Assembly (NCBI RefSeq): GCF_003574095.1
Contig: NZ_QWLA01000005.1
Span: 16,597 to 80,596, forward strand
From: Calidithermus roseus
GTDB taxonomy: Bacteria; Deinococcota; Deinococci; Deinococcales; Thermaceae
DNA length: 64,000 nucleotides
Direction of reading: 5' to 3'
Below the pieces are notes generated by a model that did not search any database, had not been told where the DNA came from, and worked only from the letters and a program-made list of their open reading frames with translations. Positions within the stretch are counted from its first letter, which is position 1; every line of letters begins with the position of its first letter. The translations under genes and the position numbers were made by a program. Below are positions 39,938 to 51,137 of the stretch, one piece after another.

Positions 39938-40648
39938 TCACCCCTCCTCCTCGAGCCACGTCAGATCCTTCGCCGTCAGCTCAGCCCGCTCCAGCAAGTC
40001 GGGTCGGCGCTGCTTGGTGCGCAGCAGGGCCTGCTTGCGCCGCCACTCGGCGATTTTGGCGTGGTGGCCTGAGGTCAGGATTTCCGGCACGACCAGGCCG
40101 CGGAACTCGGGGGGGCGGGTGTAGTGGGGGTAGTCCAGCAGGCCCTGGGTGAAGGAGTCCTGCTGGTGGCTCTGGGCTTCCTTGATCACGCCGGGGACGA
40201 GCCTCGAGGTAGCTTCCAGCAGCACCAGCGCGCCCAGCTCGCCGCCCATCAGCACGTAATCCCCGATGGAGACCTCGCGGCTGACGAAGTGCTCGACCCG
40301 TGCGTCGATGCCCTCGTAGCGGCCACACACCAGCACCAGGTGTTCCTTGCTTGCCAGTTCCTCGGCCATGCGCTGGTTGAAGGTCTGGCCCGCGGGGGTC
40401 AGCAGGATCACCTCGTCGGCGGGCCCGGCGGCCTCGATGGCCTTCACCACCACGTCCACCCGCATCACCATGCCGGCCCCGCCGCCGTAGGGGGTGTCGT
40501 CGACGGTGCGGTGCTTGTCGGTAGCGTGCTCGCGGATGTCGCGCACCTCGACCTCGAGCAGCCCCCGCTCGATGGCCTTGGCGATGAGCGACTCCTCGAG
40601 CCAGGGGCGGATCAGGTTGGGAAAGAGGGTCAGGATGGTGTATTTCAT
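39938..40648 (-). CDS. trmD: tRNA (guanine-N1-)-methyltransferase TrmD
   Basis: This 236-residue SPOUT methyltransferase makes m1G37 next to the anticodon and so prevents +1 frameshifting. The trefoil-knot blocks are ILLTPAGQTFNQRMAEELA, LVLVCGRYEGIDARVEHFV and EVSIGDYVLMGGELGALVLLE. The N-terminal ILTLFPNLIRPWLEESLIAKA and DDTPYGGGAGMVMR are typical. Confidence 0.97.
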   Translation of the reverse strand: MKYTILTLFPNLIRPWLEESLIAKAIERGLLEVEVRDIREHATDKHRTVDDTPYGGGAGMVMRVDVVVKAIEAAGPADEVILLTPAGQTFNQRMAEELASKEHLVLVCGRYEGIDARVEHFVSREVSIGDYVLMGGELGALVLLEATSRLVPGVIKEAQSHQQDSFTQGLLDYPHYTRPPEFRGLVVPEILTSGHHAKIAEWRRKQALLRTKQRRPDLLERAELTAKDLTWLEEEG

Positions 40649-40733
40649 GGTGAAGCCCTAAGCCGCCCCTTAGCTTACCGCTCAGGGCCCGCGCCGGTAA
40701 TCTCGCATCATACACCCGGCGGTGGGGGTTTGT

Positions 40734-40770
40734 ATATGTTATTTACATAACCCAGAACCGGTGTTATACT
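40734..40770 (+). promoter_or_regulatory. uvrA promoter with RDRM/DdrO-like palindrome
   Basis: The core promoter is TTTACA (40742-40747), a 17-nt spacer and TATACT (40765-40770), which ends 7 nt before the uvrA ATG, so the mRNA is leaderless. Bases 40734-40750 read ATATGTTATTTACATAA, with inverted arms TATGT/ACATA. This matches 14 of 17 positions of the Deinococcus radiation/desiccation response motif TTATGTCATTGACATAA (recalled consensus) and overlaps the -35 box. Confidence 0.6.
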
Positions 40771-40777
40771 CCACCGG

Positions 40778-43717
40778 ATGGACCGCATCATCGTTCGTGG
40801 AGCGCGGGAACATAATCTCAAGAACATTACCGTTGAACTGCCCCGCGGGCAGTTCATCGTCATTACGGGGGTCTCGGGCTCGGGCAAGAGCACCCTGGCC
40901 TTCGACACCATTTACGCCGAGGGCCAGCGGCGCTACGTGGAGAGCCTGTCGAGCTACGCCCGCCAGTTCTTGGGGGTAATGGAAAAACCTGACGTCGACA
41001 GCATCGAAGGGCTCTCCCCGGCTATTTCCATCGACCAGAAGACCACTTCGCACAACCCCCGCTCGACGGTGGGCACCGTGACCGAGGTCCACGACTATCT
41101 GCGCTTGCTCTTTGCCCGCGTGGGCACGGCCTTCTGCCCGCACTGTGGGCGGCCCATCGAGCGGCAGTCGGCCTCGGAGATCACCGACCGGCTCTTCCGC
41201 CGGCCTGAAGGCACCCGTGCGATCCTGATGGCCCCGGTGGTGCGCGGGCGCAAGGGCGAGTACCGCAAGGAGTTCTTGCAGCTTCAGAAAGAGGGCTATG
41301 CCCGGGTGCGGGTGGACGGGGTGATCTACACCCTCGAGGAGGCCCTGGGCCTCAGGCTCGAGAAGTACGAGAAGCACGACATCGACCTGGTGATCGACCG
41401 GGTGGTGCTCAAGGCCGAGGAGCGCAGCCGCATCGCCGAGTCGGTGGAGCTGGCACTGCTGCGCGGCGAGGGATTGATGCGGGTGCTCTACCCCGACGAC
41501 GCCAGTGAGGAACTCTTCTCCGAGAAGTTCGCCTGTCCCGAGCACGGCAGCGTGCTCGAGGAGCTCGAGCCGCGCATCTTCTCCTTCAACGCTCCCTACG
41601 GCGCCTGCCCCGACTGCTCGGGGCTGGGCTACAACCAGGTCTTCGACCCGGCGCTGGTGGTCAACCCCGAGCTCTCCCTGGCCGAAGGGGCCATCATCCC
41701 CTGGTCCAAGGGCCGTGACAACGGCAAGGGCTACCTCTGGGACCGCCTGCGGGCGCTGTCGGAGCACCTGGGCTTCGACATGAAGACCCCCTTCAAGGAA
41801 CTGCCTCCGGCGGCGCAGGAGGCGGTGATCTACGGGCTGAGCGAGCCCTTCGAGGTGGTTTTCCGCCGGGGCGGGCGTGAGATGCTGCGCTTCCAGGTGC
41901 ACTACGAGGGGGTCATTCCCTGGCTCGAGAAGCGCTATCAGGAAACCGAGTCGGAGGGGCTGCGCGAGGCGCTGGAGGCCTACATGACCCTCCAGCCCTG
42001 CCCGGCCTGCTCGGGCACGCGCTACAAGAAGGAGGTGCTGTCGGTGCGGGTGGGGCTGTTCAACATCGCCGATGTCTCCAACCTCCCCGTGCGCGAGGCC
42101 CGGCAGTTCTTCGAGGCGCTGGGCCACAACCGCGTGATCGAAGCCTGCGAGCGCCTGAAGGAATTCCGCATCCCCATCGAGGGCCTGGCCGAGCCGCTGG
42201 AGAAGCGCGACCTCAACGAATTCCAGGTCCAGGTGGCCGCCCCCATCTGGCGCGAGATCACCAGCCGACTGGGCTTCCTCGAGGATGTCGGCCTCGACTA
42301 CCTCACCCTCGACCGCGCCGCCAACACCCTCTCGGGTGGCGAGGCCCAGCGCATCCGCTTGGCGACCCAGGTGGGCTCGGGTCTGACCGGGGTGCTCTAC
42401 GTGCTCGATGAGCCCTCCATCGGCTTGCACCCCAAGGACAACCAGCGCCTCATCGGCACGCTGAAGAAGCTCAGGAACCTGGGCAACACCCTGCTCGTCG
42501 TCGAGCACGACGAGGACACCATGCGCGAGGCCGACTGGATCGTGGACATGGGGCCGGGGGCCGGCATCCACGGCGGGCACATCGTGGCCGAGGGGGTTTT
42601 GCAGGACATCATCGACAACCCCAACAGCCTCACCGGGGCCTACCTCAAGGGCACCCGCCACATCGAGGTGCCCAAGACCCGGCGCAAGGGCAACGGTAAG
42701 AGCCTGGTGGTGCGCGGCGCCCGCGAGCACAACCTCAAGAACGTCGACCTCAGGATTCCGCTGGGCCGCTTCGTGGCCATCACCGGGCCCTCGGGCTCGG
42801 GCAAGAGCACCCTGGTGCACGACGTGCTCTACGCCGCCCTCGCCCGCGACCTGATGCGGGCCAAGACCATCCCCGGCCGCTTCGACAAGATCGAGGGCTT
42901 AGAGCACCTCGACAAGGTCATCGAGATCGACCAGTCGCCCATCGGGCGCACCCCGCGCTCCAACCCCGCGACCTACACCGGCATCTTCGACGAGATCCGC
43001 GACCTCTTCACCAAGACCCCCGAAGCCCGCAAGCGCGGCTACCAGGCCGGGCGCTTCAGCTTCAACGTCAAGGGTGGGCGCTGCGAGGCCTGCGGCGGCG
43101 ACGGCACCAAGAAGATCGAGATGCTCTTCCTGCCCGACCTCTACGTGCAGTGCGAGGTGTGCAAGGGCAAGCGCTACAACAAGGAGACGCTGGAGGTCAA
43201 GTTCCGCGGCAAGTCCATCGCGGACGTGCTGGACATGACCGTCGAGGAGGGCCTGGCCTTCTTCGAGAACGTGCCCACCATTGCCCGCAAGCTCCAGCTC
43301 ATGCTCGACGTGGGCTTGGGCTACATGAAGCTCGGCCAGCCCTCGCCCACCCTCTCCGGCGGCGAGGCCCAGCGCATCAAGCTGGCCACCGAGCTGGGCC
43401 GCAAGGCCACGGGCCGCACCCTCTATATCCTCGACGAACCCACCACGGGGTTGCACTTCGAGGACGTTTCCAAGCTGCTCAACGTGCTGCACCGCCTGGT
43501 AGACGCTGGAAACACCGTGGTGGTGATCGAGCACAACATGGACGTGGTCAAGACCTCCGACTGGGTGATCGACCTGGGCCCCGAAGGGGGAGCCCGTGGC
43601 GGGGAGATCGTGGCCGAGGGCACCCCCGAGCAGGTGGCCCTCACCAACAGCCCCACCGGCGCCTTCCTGGCCCGCATCCCCGAGATCGCCCAGAAGGTAC
43701 AGATAGCGGCAGATTGA
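40778..43717 (+). CDS. uvrA: Excinuclease ABC subunit A
   Basis: This 979-residue damage-recognition ATPase of nucleotide excision repair has two ABC modules. Walker A motifs are GVSGSGKST (about residue 31) and GPSGSGKST (about 669). Signatures are [14 protein letters not shown] (about 518) and [14 protein letters not shown] (about 860). Zinc fingers use CPEHG with CPDCSG in the first module and CEACGG with CEVCKG in the second. Its length is normal. It is monocistronic with a possible damage-responsive operator. Confidence 0.98.
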   Translation: MDRIIVRGAREHNLKNITVELPRGQFIVITGVSGSGKSTLAFDTIYAEGQRRYVESLSSYARQFLGVMEKPDVDSIEGLSPAISIDQKTTSHNPRSTVGTVTEVHDYLRLLFARVGTAFCPHCGRPIERQSASEITDRLFRRPEGTRAILMAPVVRGRKGEYRKEFLQLQKEGYARVRVDGVIYTLEEALGLRLEKYEKHDIDLVIDRVVLKAEERSRIAESVELALLRGEGLMRVLYPDDASEELFSEKFACPEHGSVLEELEPRIFSFNAPYGACPDCSGLGYNQVFDPALVVNPELSLAEGAIIPWSKGRDNGKGYLWDRLRALSEHLGFDMKTPFKELPPAAQEAVIYGLSEPFEVVFRRGGREMLRFQVHYEGVIPWLEKRYQETESEGLREALEAYMTLQPCPACSGTRYKKEVLSVRVGLFNIADVSNLPVREARQFFEALGHNRVIEACERLKEFRIPIEGLAEPLEKRDLNEFQVQVAAPIWREITSRLGFLEDVGLDYLTLDRAANTLSGGEAQRIRLATQVGSGLTGVLYVLDEPSIGLHPKDNQRLIGTLKKLRNLGNTLLVVEHDEDTMREADWIVDMGPGAGIHGGHIVAEGVLQDIIDNPNSLTGAYLKGTRHIEVPKTRRKGNGKSLVVRGAREHNLKNVDLRIPLGRFVAITGPSGSGKSTLVHDVLYAALARDLMRAKTIPGRFDKIEGLEHLDKVIEIDQSPIGRTPRSNPATYTGIFDEIRDLFTKTPEARKRGYQAGRFSFNVKGGRCEACGGDGTKKIEMLFLPDLYVQCEVCKGKRYNKETLEVKFRGKSIADVLDMTVEEGLAFFENVPTIARKLQLMLDVGLGYMKLGQPSPTLSGGEAQRIKLATELGRKATGRTLYILDEPTTGLHFEDVSKLLNVLHRLVDAGNTVVVIEHNMDVVKTSDWVIDLGPEGGARGGEIVAEGTPEQVALTNSPTGAFLARIPEIAQKVQIAAD

Positions 43718-43782
43718 GCTGGGACTGACCGGAGGCACTCGTGCGGGTGTACACTAGGCCCCTGTAGCTGCGGCTACGCCTT

Positions 43783-45729
<1,947 letters not shown>

Positions 45730-45750
45730 GGGAGCGCGCACCGGCGGCCT

Positions 45751-45764
45751 TGATGTATAATCAC
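45751..45764 (+). promoter_or_regulatory. Candidate ArgR operator over the argF -10 box
   Basis: TGATGTATAATCAC contains the -10 box TATAAT (45756-45761) and the inverted arms TGAT/ATCA. It matches the element before argR at 13 of 14 positions. It precedes the argF GTG by about 44 nt. Confidence 0.5.
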
Positions 45765-45807
45765 GCTCTCTGGACGCATAAGTGTGCGTTCGCCCCGGAG
45801 GCACCTT

Positions 45808-46749
45808 GTGGTTGAAACCCTCAAACCTGTGCAGAGCTTGAAAGGCCGCGACTTCCTCTCCAACCTCGACCTCTCTCCCGAGGAGTACCGCGCGGTGCTC
45901 GACACCGCCCACGCCATGAAGCGCGGTGAGTTCAAGGGCCAGCGCCCCCTCGAGGGCCAGACCCTGGCCATGATCTTCGAGAAGCCCTCCTTACGCACCC
46001 GCACCACCTTCGAGGTGGCTATGAACCAGCTCGGCGGGCACGCGGTGAACCTCACCAACGCCGAGATCGGGCTGGGCACGCGCGAGCCGGTGCGCGACAT
46101 CGCCCTCAACCTCGAGCGCTGGGTGGAGGGCATCATGGCGCGGGTCTACTTGCACTCGACGCTCGAAGAACTCGCCCGCTACTCCTCTAAGCCCGTCATC
46201 AACGGCCTCTCCGACCTATTGCACCCCGTGCAGCTCATGGCCGACTACCAGACCATCGAAGAGTCCTTCCCCGACACCAGAGGGCTGCGCGTGGCCTACA
46301 TCGGCGACGGCAACAACATGGCCAACGCCCACATCCAGTGCGCGGTGCTCTCGGGGGCCAAGCTCACCATCGCCACCCCGCGCGGCTACGAGCCCAACGC
46401 CGTCATCCTGCTCGACGCCCTGCAACGCGGGGCCGACATCACCCTCACCCACGACCCCCTCGAGGCCGCCCAGGGCGCGCAGGTGCTCTACACCGACGTG
46501 TGGGTGAGCATGGGCCAGGAGCAGGAGGCCAGTCAGAGGCGCAAGATCAAGGACTTCGCCGGCTTCCAGGTGACCCCGGCCATGCTGGATCTCATTGCCC
46601 CGGAGGGCATCTTCCTGCACTGCCTGCCCGCCCACTACGGCGAGGAGGTGGTCGAAGAGGCCACCCTGCACCCCAAGAGCCGCGTCTTCGACCAGGCTGA
46701 AAACCGCCTGCACGCGCAGAAAGCGCTGCTTTACCATCTGCTTGGGTGA
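45808..46749 (+). CDS. argF: Ornithine carbamoyltransferase
   Basis: This 313-residue enzyme makes citrulline from ornithine and carbamoyl phosphate. The carbamoyl-phosphate motif reads KPSLRTRTTFE, a Leu in place of the usual Thr of STRTR. HPVQLMADYQTI, DVWVSMGQEQE and HCLPAHYGEEV are intact. The GTG at 45808 is chosen for its GGAGG ribosome site. argC begins 4 nt after its stop. Confidence 0.95.
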   Translation: MVETLKPVQSLKGRDFLSNLDLSPEEYRAVLDTAHAMKRGEFKGQRPLEGQTLAMIFEKPSLRTRTTFEVAMNQLGGHAVNLTNAEIGLGTREPVRDIALNLERWVEGIMARVYLHSTLEELARYSSKPVINGLSDLLHPVQLMADYQTIEESFPDTRGLRVAYIGDGNNMANAHIQCAVLSGAKLTIATPRGYEPNAVILLDALQRGADITLTHDPLEAAQGAQVLYTDVWVSMGQEQEASQRRKIKDFAGFQVTPAMLDLIAPEGIFLHCLPAHYGEEVVEEATLHPKSRVFDQAENRLHAQKALLYHLLG

Positions 46750-46752
46750 ACC

Positions 46753-47718
46753 GTGAGCAAACCCAAGGTCTTCATCGACGGCGAGGCCGGGACCACCGGC
46801 CTGCAAATCCGGGGGCGGCTGCTGGGGCGCGACGACCTCGAGCTGCTCTCCATCGACCCGGCCAAGCGCAAGGACGAGGCCGAACGCAAGCGCCTGATCA
46901 ACGAGGCCGACGTGGCCATCCTCTGCTTGCACGACGACGTCGCCAAAGCGACGGTGGGCCTGGTGGAGAACCCCCAGACCCGCATCCTCGACGCCAGCTC
47001 CGCGCACCGGGTGGCCGAGGGCTGGGTTTACGGCTTCCCCGAGATGAGCCCTGCCCAACCGGAGCAAATCCGCCGGGCCCGCTTCGTCTCCAACCCCGGC
47101 TGCTACCCCACCGGGGCTATCGGCCTGCTGCGCCCGCTGGTGGATGCTGGGCTCCTGCCCCACGACTTCGCGGCTTCGGTACAGGGAACCTCGGGCTACA
47201 GCGGCGGCGGGCGACAGCTCATCGAGGCCATGGAAGGCCGTGGCGAGCACCGCCTGGCCGGGGATTACCGCGCCTATGGCCTCGAGCTCACCCACAAGCA
47301 CGTAGCCGAGATGACCCGCTACTCCCGCCTCGCCCACGAACCCATCTTCACCCCGGCGGTGGGCCGCTTCGCCCAGGGCATGCTCATCGTGATCCCGGTG
47401 CACCTGTGGGCCCTGTCGAGGCGGGTTAAGGCAGCCGAGCTGCACGCGGCACTGGCCGAGCACTACCGGGGCCGGCGCTTCGTCACGGTGATGCCGCTGG
47501 AGACCTACGGCGCCCACAACCCCGTGCTCGACCCCCAGACCCTCAACGGCACCAACCGCATGGAGCTTTTCGTCTACACCAACCCCCAGCGCGAGCAAGC
47601 CCTGCTCATCGCCCGCTTCGACAACCTGGGTAAGGGGGCCTCGGGCGCGGCGGTGCAGAACCTCGACCTGATGCTGGGGCTCGAGGGCGAGCGTAGCTAT
47701 GAATACTTTGGCGATTGA
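46753..47718 (+). CDS. argC: N-acetyl-gamma-glutamyl-phosphate reductase, short type 2 form
   Basis: This 321-residue enzyme catalyses the third step of arginine synthesis. The N-terminal [17 protein letters not shown] and the catalytic Cys in [15 protein letters not shown] are characteristic. The GEAGTTG start and short length place it in the type 2 AGPR group. It is co-transcribed with argF. The spacer to argJ is filled with heptad repeats. Confidence 0.95.
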   Translation: MSKPKVFIDGEAGTTGLQIRGRLLGRDDLELLSIDPAKRKDEAERKRLINEADVAILCLHDDVAKATVGLVENPQTRILDASSAHRVAEGWVYGFPEMSPAQPEQIRRARFVSNPGCYPTGAIGLLRPLVDAGLLPHDFAASVQGTSGYSGGGRQLIEAMEGRGEHRLAGDYRAYGLELTHKHVAEMTRYSRLAHEPIFTPAVGRFAQGMLIVIPVHLWALSRRVKAAELHAALAEHYRGRRFVTVMPLETYGAHNPVLDPQTLNGTNRMELFVYTNPQREQALLIARFDNLGKGASGAAVQNLDLMLGLEGERSYEYFGD

Positions 47719-47728
47719 AAGTGAAGAA

Positions 47729-47826
47729 CGCCAAACGCAAGACGCCAAACGCAAAACGCAAAACGCAAGATGCAGGAGGCTAGAGGTCGTACGTCCTACG
47801 CAAAGCGCATCGGCTATAAGCTATCG
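47729..47826 (+). repeat. Fourteen-unit heptad repeat tract filling the argC-argJ spacer
   Basis: From 10 nt after the argC stop to 2 nt before the argJ ATG the sequence reads as 14 consecutive 7-bp units in one phase. Units 1-6 are of CGCAAAA type (such as CGCCAAA, CGCAAGA), units 9-10 of CGTACGA type (GGTCGTA, CGTCCTA), and units 13-14 of GCTATCG type. It is transcribed if the arg genes are one operon. Confidence 0.8.
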
Positions 47827-47828
47827 AC

Positions 47829-48971
47829 ATGAGATTACCCATTGGTTTCCGCGCCGGGGCCACCCGTGCAGGCATCAAACCTTCCGGCAAGCCCGATCTC
47901 ACCCTCGTCGCCTCGGGAAGGCCGTGCGCTTGGGCCTTCGTGGGCACGCTCAACCAGGCTGCCGCCCCTTGCGTGTTGCGCGGGCGCCGGTTGCGCGAGG
48001 CCGGAGGCTCCTTGCAGGCCATCGTGGTCAACGCCGGTAACGCCAACTGCGCGACGGGGGAAGCCGGATTCCAGGCCGACCGCCGCATGGCCGAGCTGGC
48101 CGCCGCACGGCTGGGCATCGCCCCTGAGGCCGTGCTGACCGCTTCCACGGGGGTTATCGGGGTGCCGTTGCCGCTCGAGAAGATCGAAGCGGCCCTGCCC
48201 GATCTGCGGCTGGACCTCGAGCTCACCCCCTTCGCCGAAGCCATCATGACCACCGATCTGACCATGAAGACCGCCGAGGCCGAGCTTCCCGGCGGTATCC
48301 GCGTGGTGGGGGTCGCCAAGGGCAGTGGCATGATCCACCCCAACATGGCCACCATGTTCGGCTTCGTCTTCACCGATGCCGCCGTGTCACAGGAGGAACT
48401 GCGGCGTGGCTGGAAGCGTGTGGTGGACCACAGCTTCAACCAGGTCACCGTCGATGGCGACACCTCCACCAACGACATGGCGGTGATCCTGGCCAACGGT
48501 GCCGCGGGTGAGCCCGACCTCGAGGCCTTCTGGCAGGCCGTGGAAGCGGTGTGTGTCTCGCTGGCCCGACAGATCGCCCGCGACGGCGAGGGTGCCACCA
48601 AGCTCATCACCGTCCGGGTCACAGGAGCCCACAGCGAGGACGAAGCCCGCGACGCCGCCCGCACCGTCGCCGCCAGCCCGCTGTGGAAGAGCGCGGTCTA
48701 CGGCAACGACCCCAACTGGGGCCGCATCATGATGGCCCTGGGCCGCTCGGGAGCGCGCTTCGATCCCTCGAGGGTCCACATCAAGCTCCAGGGGATGCCG
48801 CTCTACGCCGGGGCTGCCCTGCCCTTCGACCGCCGCCAAGCCTCCGAGAGCATGAAAGCCGAGGAAGTGCTCGTAGAGGCCGATCTCGGCGCGGGAAACG
48901 CGCAGGCGATGGCCTGGGGATGCGACCTGACCGAGGGTTACGTCAAGATTAACGCGCTCTATACCACCTGA
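47829..48971 (+). CDS. argJ: Bifunctional ornithine acetyltransferase/N-acetylglutamate synthase
   Basis: This 380-residue enzyme transfers the acetyl group of N-acetylornithine to glutamate. The precursor cleaves itself before the nucleophilic Thr in [12 protein letters not shown] near residue 178. Other conserved blocks are [31 protein letters not shown] and [15 protein letters not shown]. It completes argFCJ. Confidence 0.96.
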   Translation: MRLPIGFRAGATRAGIKPSGKPDLTLVASGRPCAWAFVGTLNQAAAPCVLRGRRLREAGGSLQAIVVNAGNANCATGEAGFQADRRMAELAAARLGIAPEAVLTASTGVIGVPLPLEKIEAALPDLRLDLELTPFAEAIMTTDLTMKTAEAELPGGIRVVGVAKGSGMIHPNMATMFGFVFTDAAVSQEELRRGWKRVVDHSFNQVTVDGDTSTNDMAVILANGAAGEPDLEAFWQAVEAVCVSLARQIARDGEGATKLITVRVTGAHSEDEARDAARTVAASPLWKSAVYGNDPNWGRIMMALGRSGARFDPSRVHIKLQGMPLYAGAALPFDRRQASESMKAEEVLVEADLGAGNAQAMAWGCDLTEGYVKINALYTT

Positions 48972-49024
48972 ACTAACGCCTGAATAACGTTCACATGATA
49001 GACTCAGAATCAGGAGGTGACAGC

Positions 49025-49480
49025 GTGAAGAGGTTCAAGATTCTTGTAGTGACTTCGGTGCTTTTCGTCCTCAGCTCCCTCGGTTTGGCCCAGTCGGAGG
49101 GTTTTGGCGTTTACTCGGGCTGGCCCGAGTGGCTGGGTATTCAGTATCAGTCCAGTAGCCTCCGCTTTGGGGGCGGCATCTCCTTCCTCGGCCTGGGCGC
49201 TTCCGCCGACCTTATCATCGGTGAGAACCAACTCCCGGTGACTGGGGGCAACGAGTTGAGCTGGTACTTTGGCGCTGGCGCAGGGGCGGGCTTCTGGGCT
49301 TTCCTGGGAGGCGGCTTTTACGTCTTTCCGCACGGTCTGATCGGCATCGAGTACAAGCTGGCTGGCACCACCTACAGCTTCTACGGGGAAGCTCAGGTAG
49401 GGGCCAGTATCGTCTTTGCAGGTGGCGGGACAGCCATTGGACCCGATTTTGCCACCAGGGTTGGTGTGATCTTCCGATAA
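49025..49480 (+). CDS. Small secreted envelope protein
   Basis: This 151-residue protein has a signal peptide (MKRFKILVVTSVLFVLSSLGLAQ) and a mature part of short glycine-rich amphipathic strands (LRFGGGISFLGLGASADLII, WYFGAGAGAGFWAFLGGGF) that ends in Arg after an aromatic (GVIFR). An outer-membrane barrel is likely. The GTG at 49025 is set by AGGAGGTGAC upstream. No family was recognised. Confidence 0.7.
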   Translation: MKRFKILVVTSVLFVLSSLGLAQSEGFGVYSGWPEWLGIQYQSSSLRFGGGISFLGLGASADLIIGENQLPVTGGNELSWYFGAGAGAGFWAFLGGGFYVFPHGLIGIEYKLAGTTYSFYGEAQVGASIVFAGGGTAIGPDFATRVGVIFR

Positions 49481-49547
49481 AACCTTGGTAACTGAGATGG
49501 TAAGGGCGCAGTTTGGCCCTTGCCATCACTAATTTTGACCTCTCGAC

Positions 49548-49578
49548 TTGACAATTTTCCGCATTTTCTGTATATACT
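49548..49578 (+). promoter_or_regulatory. Promoter of the envelope protein gene at 49598
   Basis: TTGACA (49548-49553) is followed after 17 nt by TATATA (49571-49576), overlapping TATACT (49573-49578). It resembles the HAIR promoters in its -35 region but lacks the right arm CTCAAG. Confidence 0.7.
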
Positions 49579-49597
49579 CCAGACTGGAGGAATGAGT

Positions 49598-50080
49598 ATG
49601 AAGAAACTCCTCGTTCTGATAGTCGTTTCTGTGCTCACCGGTGCCTTTGCCCAGGGGCGGGTATTCGGTGAGGCGGTTTCCGGTCAGATCTCCGTCACGC
49701 CCGCCTTCGGCGTGAGCCTGGGGCTTCAAGCCGGCATGGAAAACCTCCTGGGGCCCCTGACCCTGCGGGGCGGTGCTACTGTTGCGGTGGGGAATGCGGG
49801 CGGGACCGCCGCTACCCTCTTTGGCCTTACCACTGACGTGCTGCTGCCTTTCACGCTGCAGGGCCCTAACCTCTACGCTGGTTTGGGCGGTGGCCTGGTG
49901 GTGGCTGCCGCCGGCGGCACCAGCGCGACAGCGTTCCAGGTTCGCGGCATCCTGGGCCTCGAGTTCCCCGTGGCCGGGAAGTTCAGCCTGCTCACCGAGG
50001 TGGTGCCGGGCTTCACCTTCGCGGGCGGTAACTCGGCGTTCGGCCTGGGCATCAACCTGGGCCCGCGCCTGTACTTCTAA
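49598..50080 (+). CDS. Small outer-membrane barrel-like protein
   Basis: This 160-residue protein has signal peptide MKKLLVLIVVSVLTGAFAQ and about eight glycine-rich strands. It ends in the aromatic LYF, a typical beta-barrel insertion signal. The ATG at 49598 is used because GGAGG lies 7 nt upstream; the ATG at 49592 is too close to it. It is a structural analogue of the gene before it, with no family assignment. Confidence 0.72.
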   Translation: MKKLLVLIVVSVLTGAFAQGRVFGEAVSGQISVTPAFGVSLGLQAGMENLLGPLTLRGGATVAVGNAGGTAATLFGLTTDVLLPFTLQGPNLYAGLGGGLVVAAAGGTSATAFQVRGILGLEFPVAGKFSLLTEVVPGFTFAGGNSAFGLGINLGPRLYF

Positions 50081-50095
50081 GCCTGGGTTGTTAGG

Positions 50096-50788
50096 ATGGA
50101 GGGGATGCGTTGGCTCCTCTCCATTTTTCTTTTGTTCGCACTGCCTGCTTGTATGCGCAGCAACGACACCCTGGCTCCCCTGCTCTCGGTGGTGCAGCCG
50201 CAGGGCGGGGTGTTCAAGGACCGTAGGGTCCGGGTGGTGGGCTACGCCATGGACGACACGGGCCTCAGCAGCGTGCGGGTCAGGAGCAACATTCAGAAGG
50301 AAACCGAGCTCCTGCCGCAGAAGGAAGTGGGGGACAGGCTTTACCAGTTCAGCTTCATCGTCAACACCCCACAGTCAGGCCAGGTCGAGCTAATCATCAC
50401 TGCGACCGACGTGAATGGTCGCAGCCGGGAGATGAAGCTTCCGCTGGTGCTCGACGCCCGGCAGCCGCAGGTTCGCCTCGAGCGCGTCGAGCCCATCGTC
50501 GAGTACGTCACCCGTACCATTGCGCCTCCAGAGGGCTCGGAAAACCAAGAACCCACCGTCGAGCGGACGCCCGTCAACAAGGGGATCCGCATCACCGGGC
50601 GAGCGTTGGACGATACCAGCGTGGACAAGGTGGTCGTGCAGTACCAGCAGGGCGGCAAGACCCTCTACAACGCCCTTTCCTTGCCCAAAGGCAAGGAGGT
50701 TCCCTTTTACGTCGAAGTCCCCGTCCGCTCCGCGACAATCATCGCGGTAGACGCAGCAGGGAACCGCATCAGCGTGCAGGCGCGGTAG
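50096..50788 (+). CDS. Lipoprotein with Ig-like domains
   Basis: This 230-residue protein has a lipoprotein signal (MRWLLSIFLLFALPAC, lipobox LPAC). Two immunoglobulin-like modules follow with VVGYAMDDTGLSSVRVRSNI and ITGRALDDTSVDKVVVQYQ, each containing the DDT turn, and it ends VDAAGNRISVQAR. It is probably anchored in the envelope and may scaffold surface proteins. The ATG at 50105 is an alternative start. Confidence 0.7.
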   Translation: MEGMRWLLSIFLLFALPACMRSNDTLAPLLSVVQPQGGVFKDRRVRVVGYAMDDTGLSSVRVRSNIQKETELLPQKEVGDRLYQFSFIVNTPQSGQVELIITATDVNGRSREMKLPLVLDARQPQVRLERVEPIVEYVTRTIAPPEGSENQEPTVERTPVNKGIRITGRALDDTSVDKVVVQYQQGGKTLYNALSLPKGKEVPFYVEVPVRSATIIAVDAAGNRISVQAR

Positions 50789-50807
50789 GGAGAGCGGGAA
50801 GCGATAA

Positions 50808-50945
50808 GCTGTAATACCAGATTCGGTCAGTTCGTTCCCGAATGGGGACGAACTGACCCGACCGAAGGGAGTGCTCTAGGATTCAAAAAGATAGCCTCTG
50901 AAGGTCTTTGGTTTGGGTGATTATCTTTTTGAATCCGGTATAAGC
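50808..50945. repeat. MITE-like element with nested inverted repeats
   Basis: The outer ends TAATACCAGATTC (left) and GAATCCGGTATAA (right) form imperfect terminal inverted repeats. Inside, GGTCAGTTCGTTCCC (50825-50839) pairs with 50844-50858 around a 4-nt loop with one mismatch, and GGATTCAAAAAGATA (50879-50893) pairs perfectly with 50922-50936. No gene is inside. The design suggests a small non-autonomous mobile element. Confidence 0.6.
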
Positions 50946-51010
50946 CGTCAGCAAAAGGTAGGGGCCTGTGGTGTAGAAGAAACCCCTCCCCACGCGCGGA
51001 GAGGGGGTAT

Positions 51011-51039
51011 CCCCCCAGCCCCCCTTGCTAAGGGGGGAA
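51011..51039. repeat. C-run/G-run hairpin repeat
   Basis: A run CCCCCCAGCCCCCC is followed by TTGCTAA and GGGGGG, which can pair with the second C run. Similar motifs are dispersed in many bacterial genomes, from memory. Confidence 0.4.
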
Positions 51040-51046
51040 CAAGGCG

Positions 51047-51137
51047 TCTTGCCTCTTGCGTACGACGTAGGACGTACGACGCACGGCCCGCGTTTTGCGT
51101 TTGATCATCGGCTATCAGCTATCGACTATCGACCCTC
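51047..51137. repeat. Heptad-repeat tract with all three unit types
   Basis: Thirteen 7-bp units run in one phase: TCTTGCC and TCTTGCG (reverse of CGCAAGA), then TACGACG, TAGGACG, TACGACG, then CGCGTTT, TGCGTTT, then GGCTATC, AGCTATC, GACTATC. The reverse complement contains GTCGTACGTCCTACG, shared with the tract at 47729. It ends at the stop codon of the ABC permease gene. Confidence 0.75.

Noticed and set aside
40739..42820. 693-codon open frame on the minus strand of uvrA
   Set aside because: It is the antisense shadow of a strongly coding GC-rich gene; its translation is rich in His, Gln, Leu and Gly in the way such shadows are, and no domain is recognisable.
46216..47754. 512-codon minus-strand frame across argF and argC
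   Set aside because: Both real genes are on the plus strand with intact catalytic motifs; the frame is a GC-skew artefact.
47729..47826. CRISPR array
   Set aside because: The repeat unit is only 7 bp, there are no spacers of 30 bp or more, and no cas gene is present.
49548..49578. Third HAIR element before the envelope protein gene
   Set aside because: It has CTTGACA like the heat-shock promoters but the right arm CTCAAG is missing, so it is an ordinary promoter.
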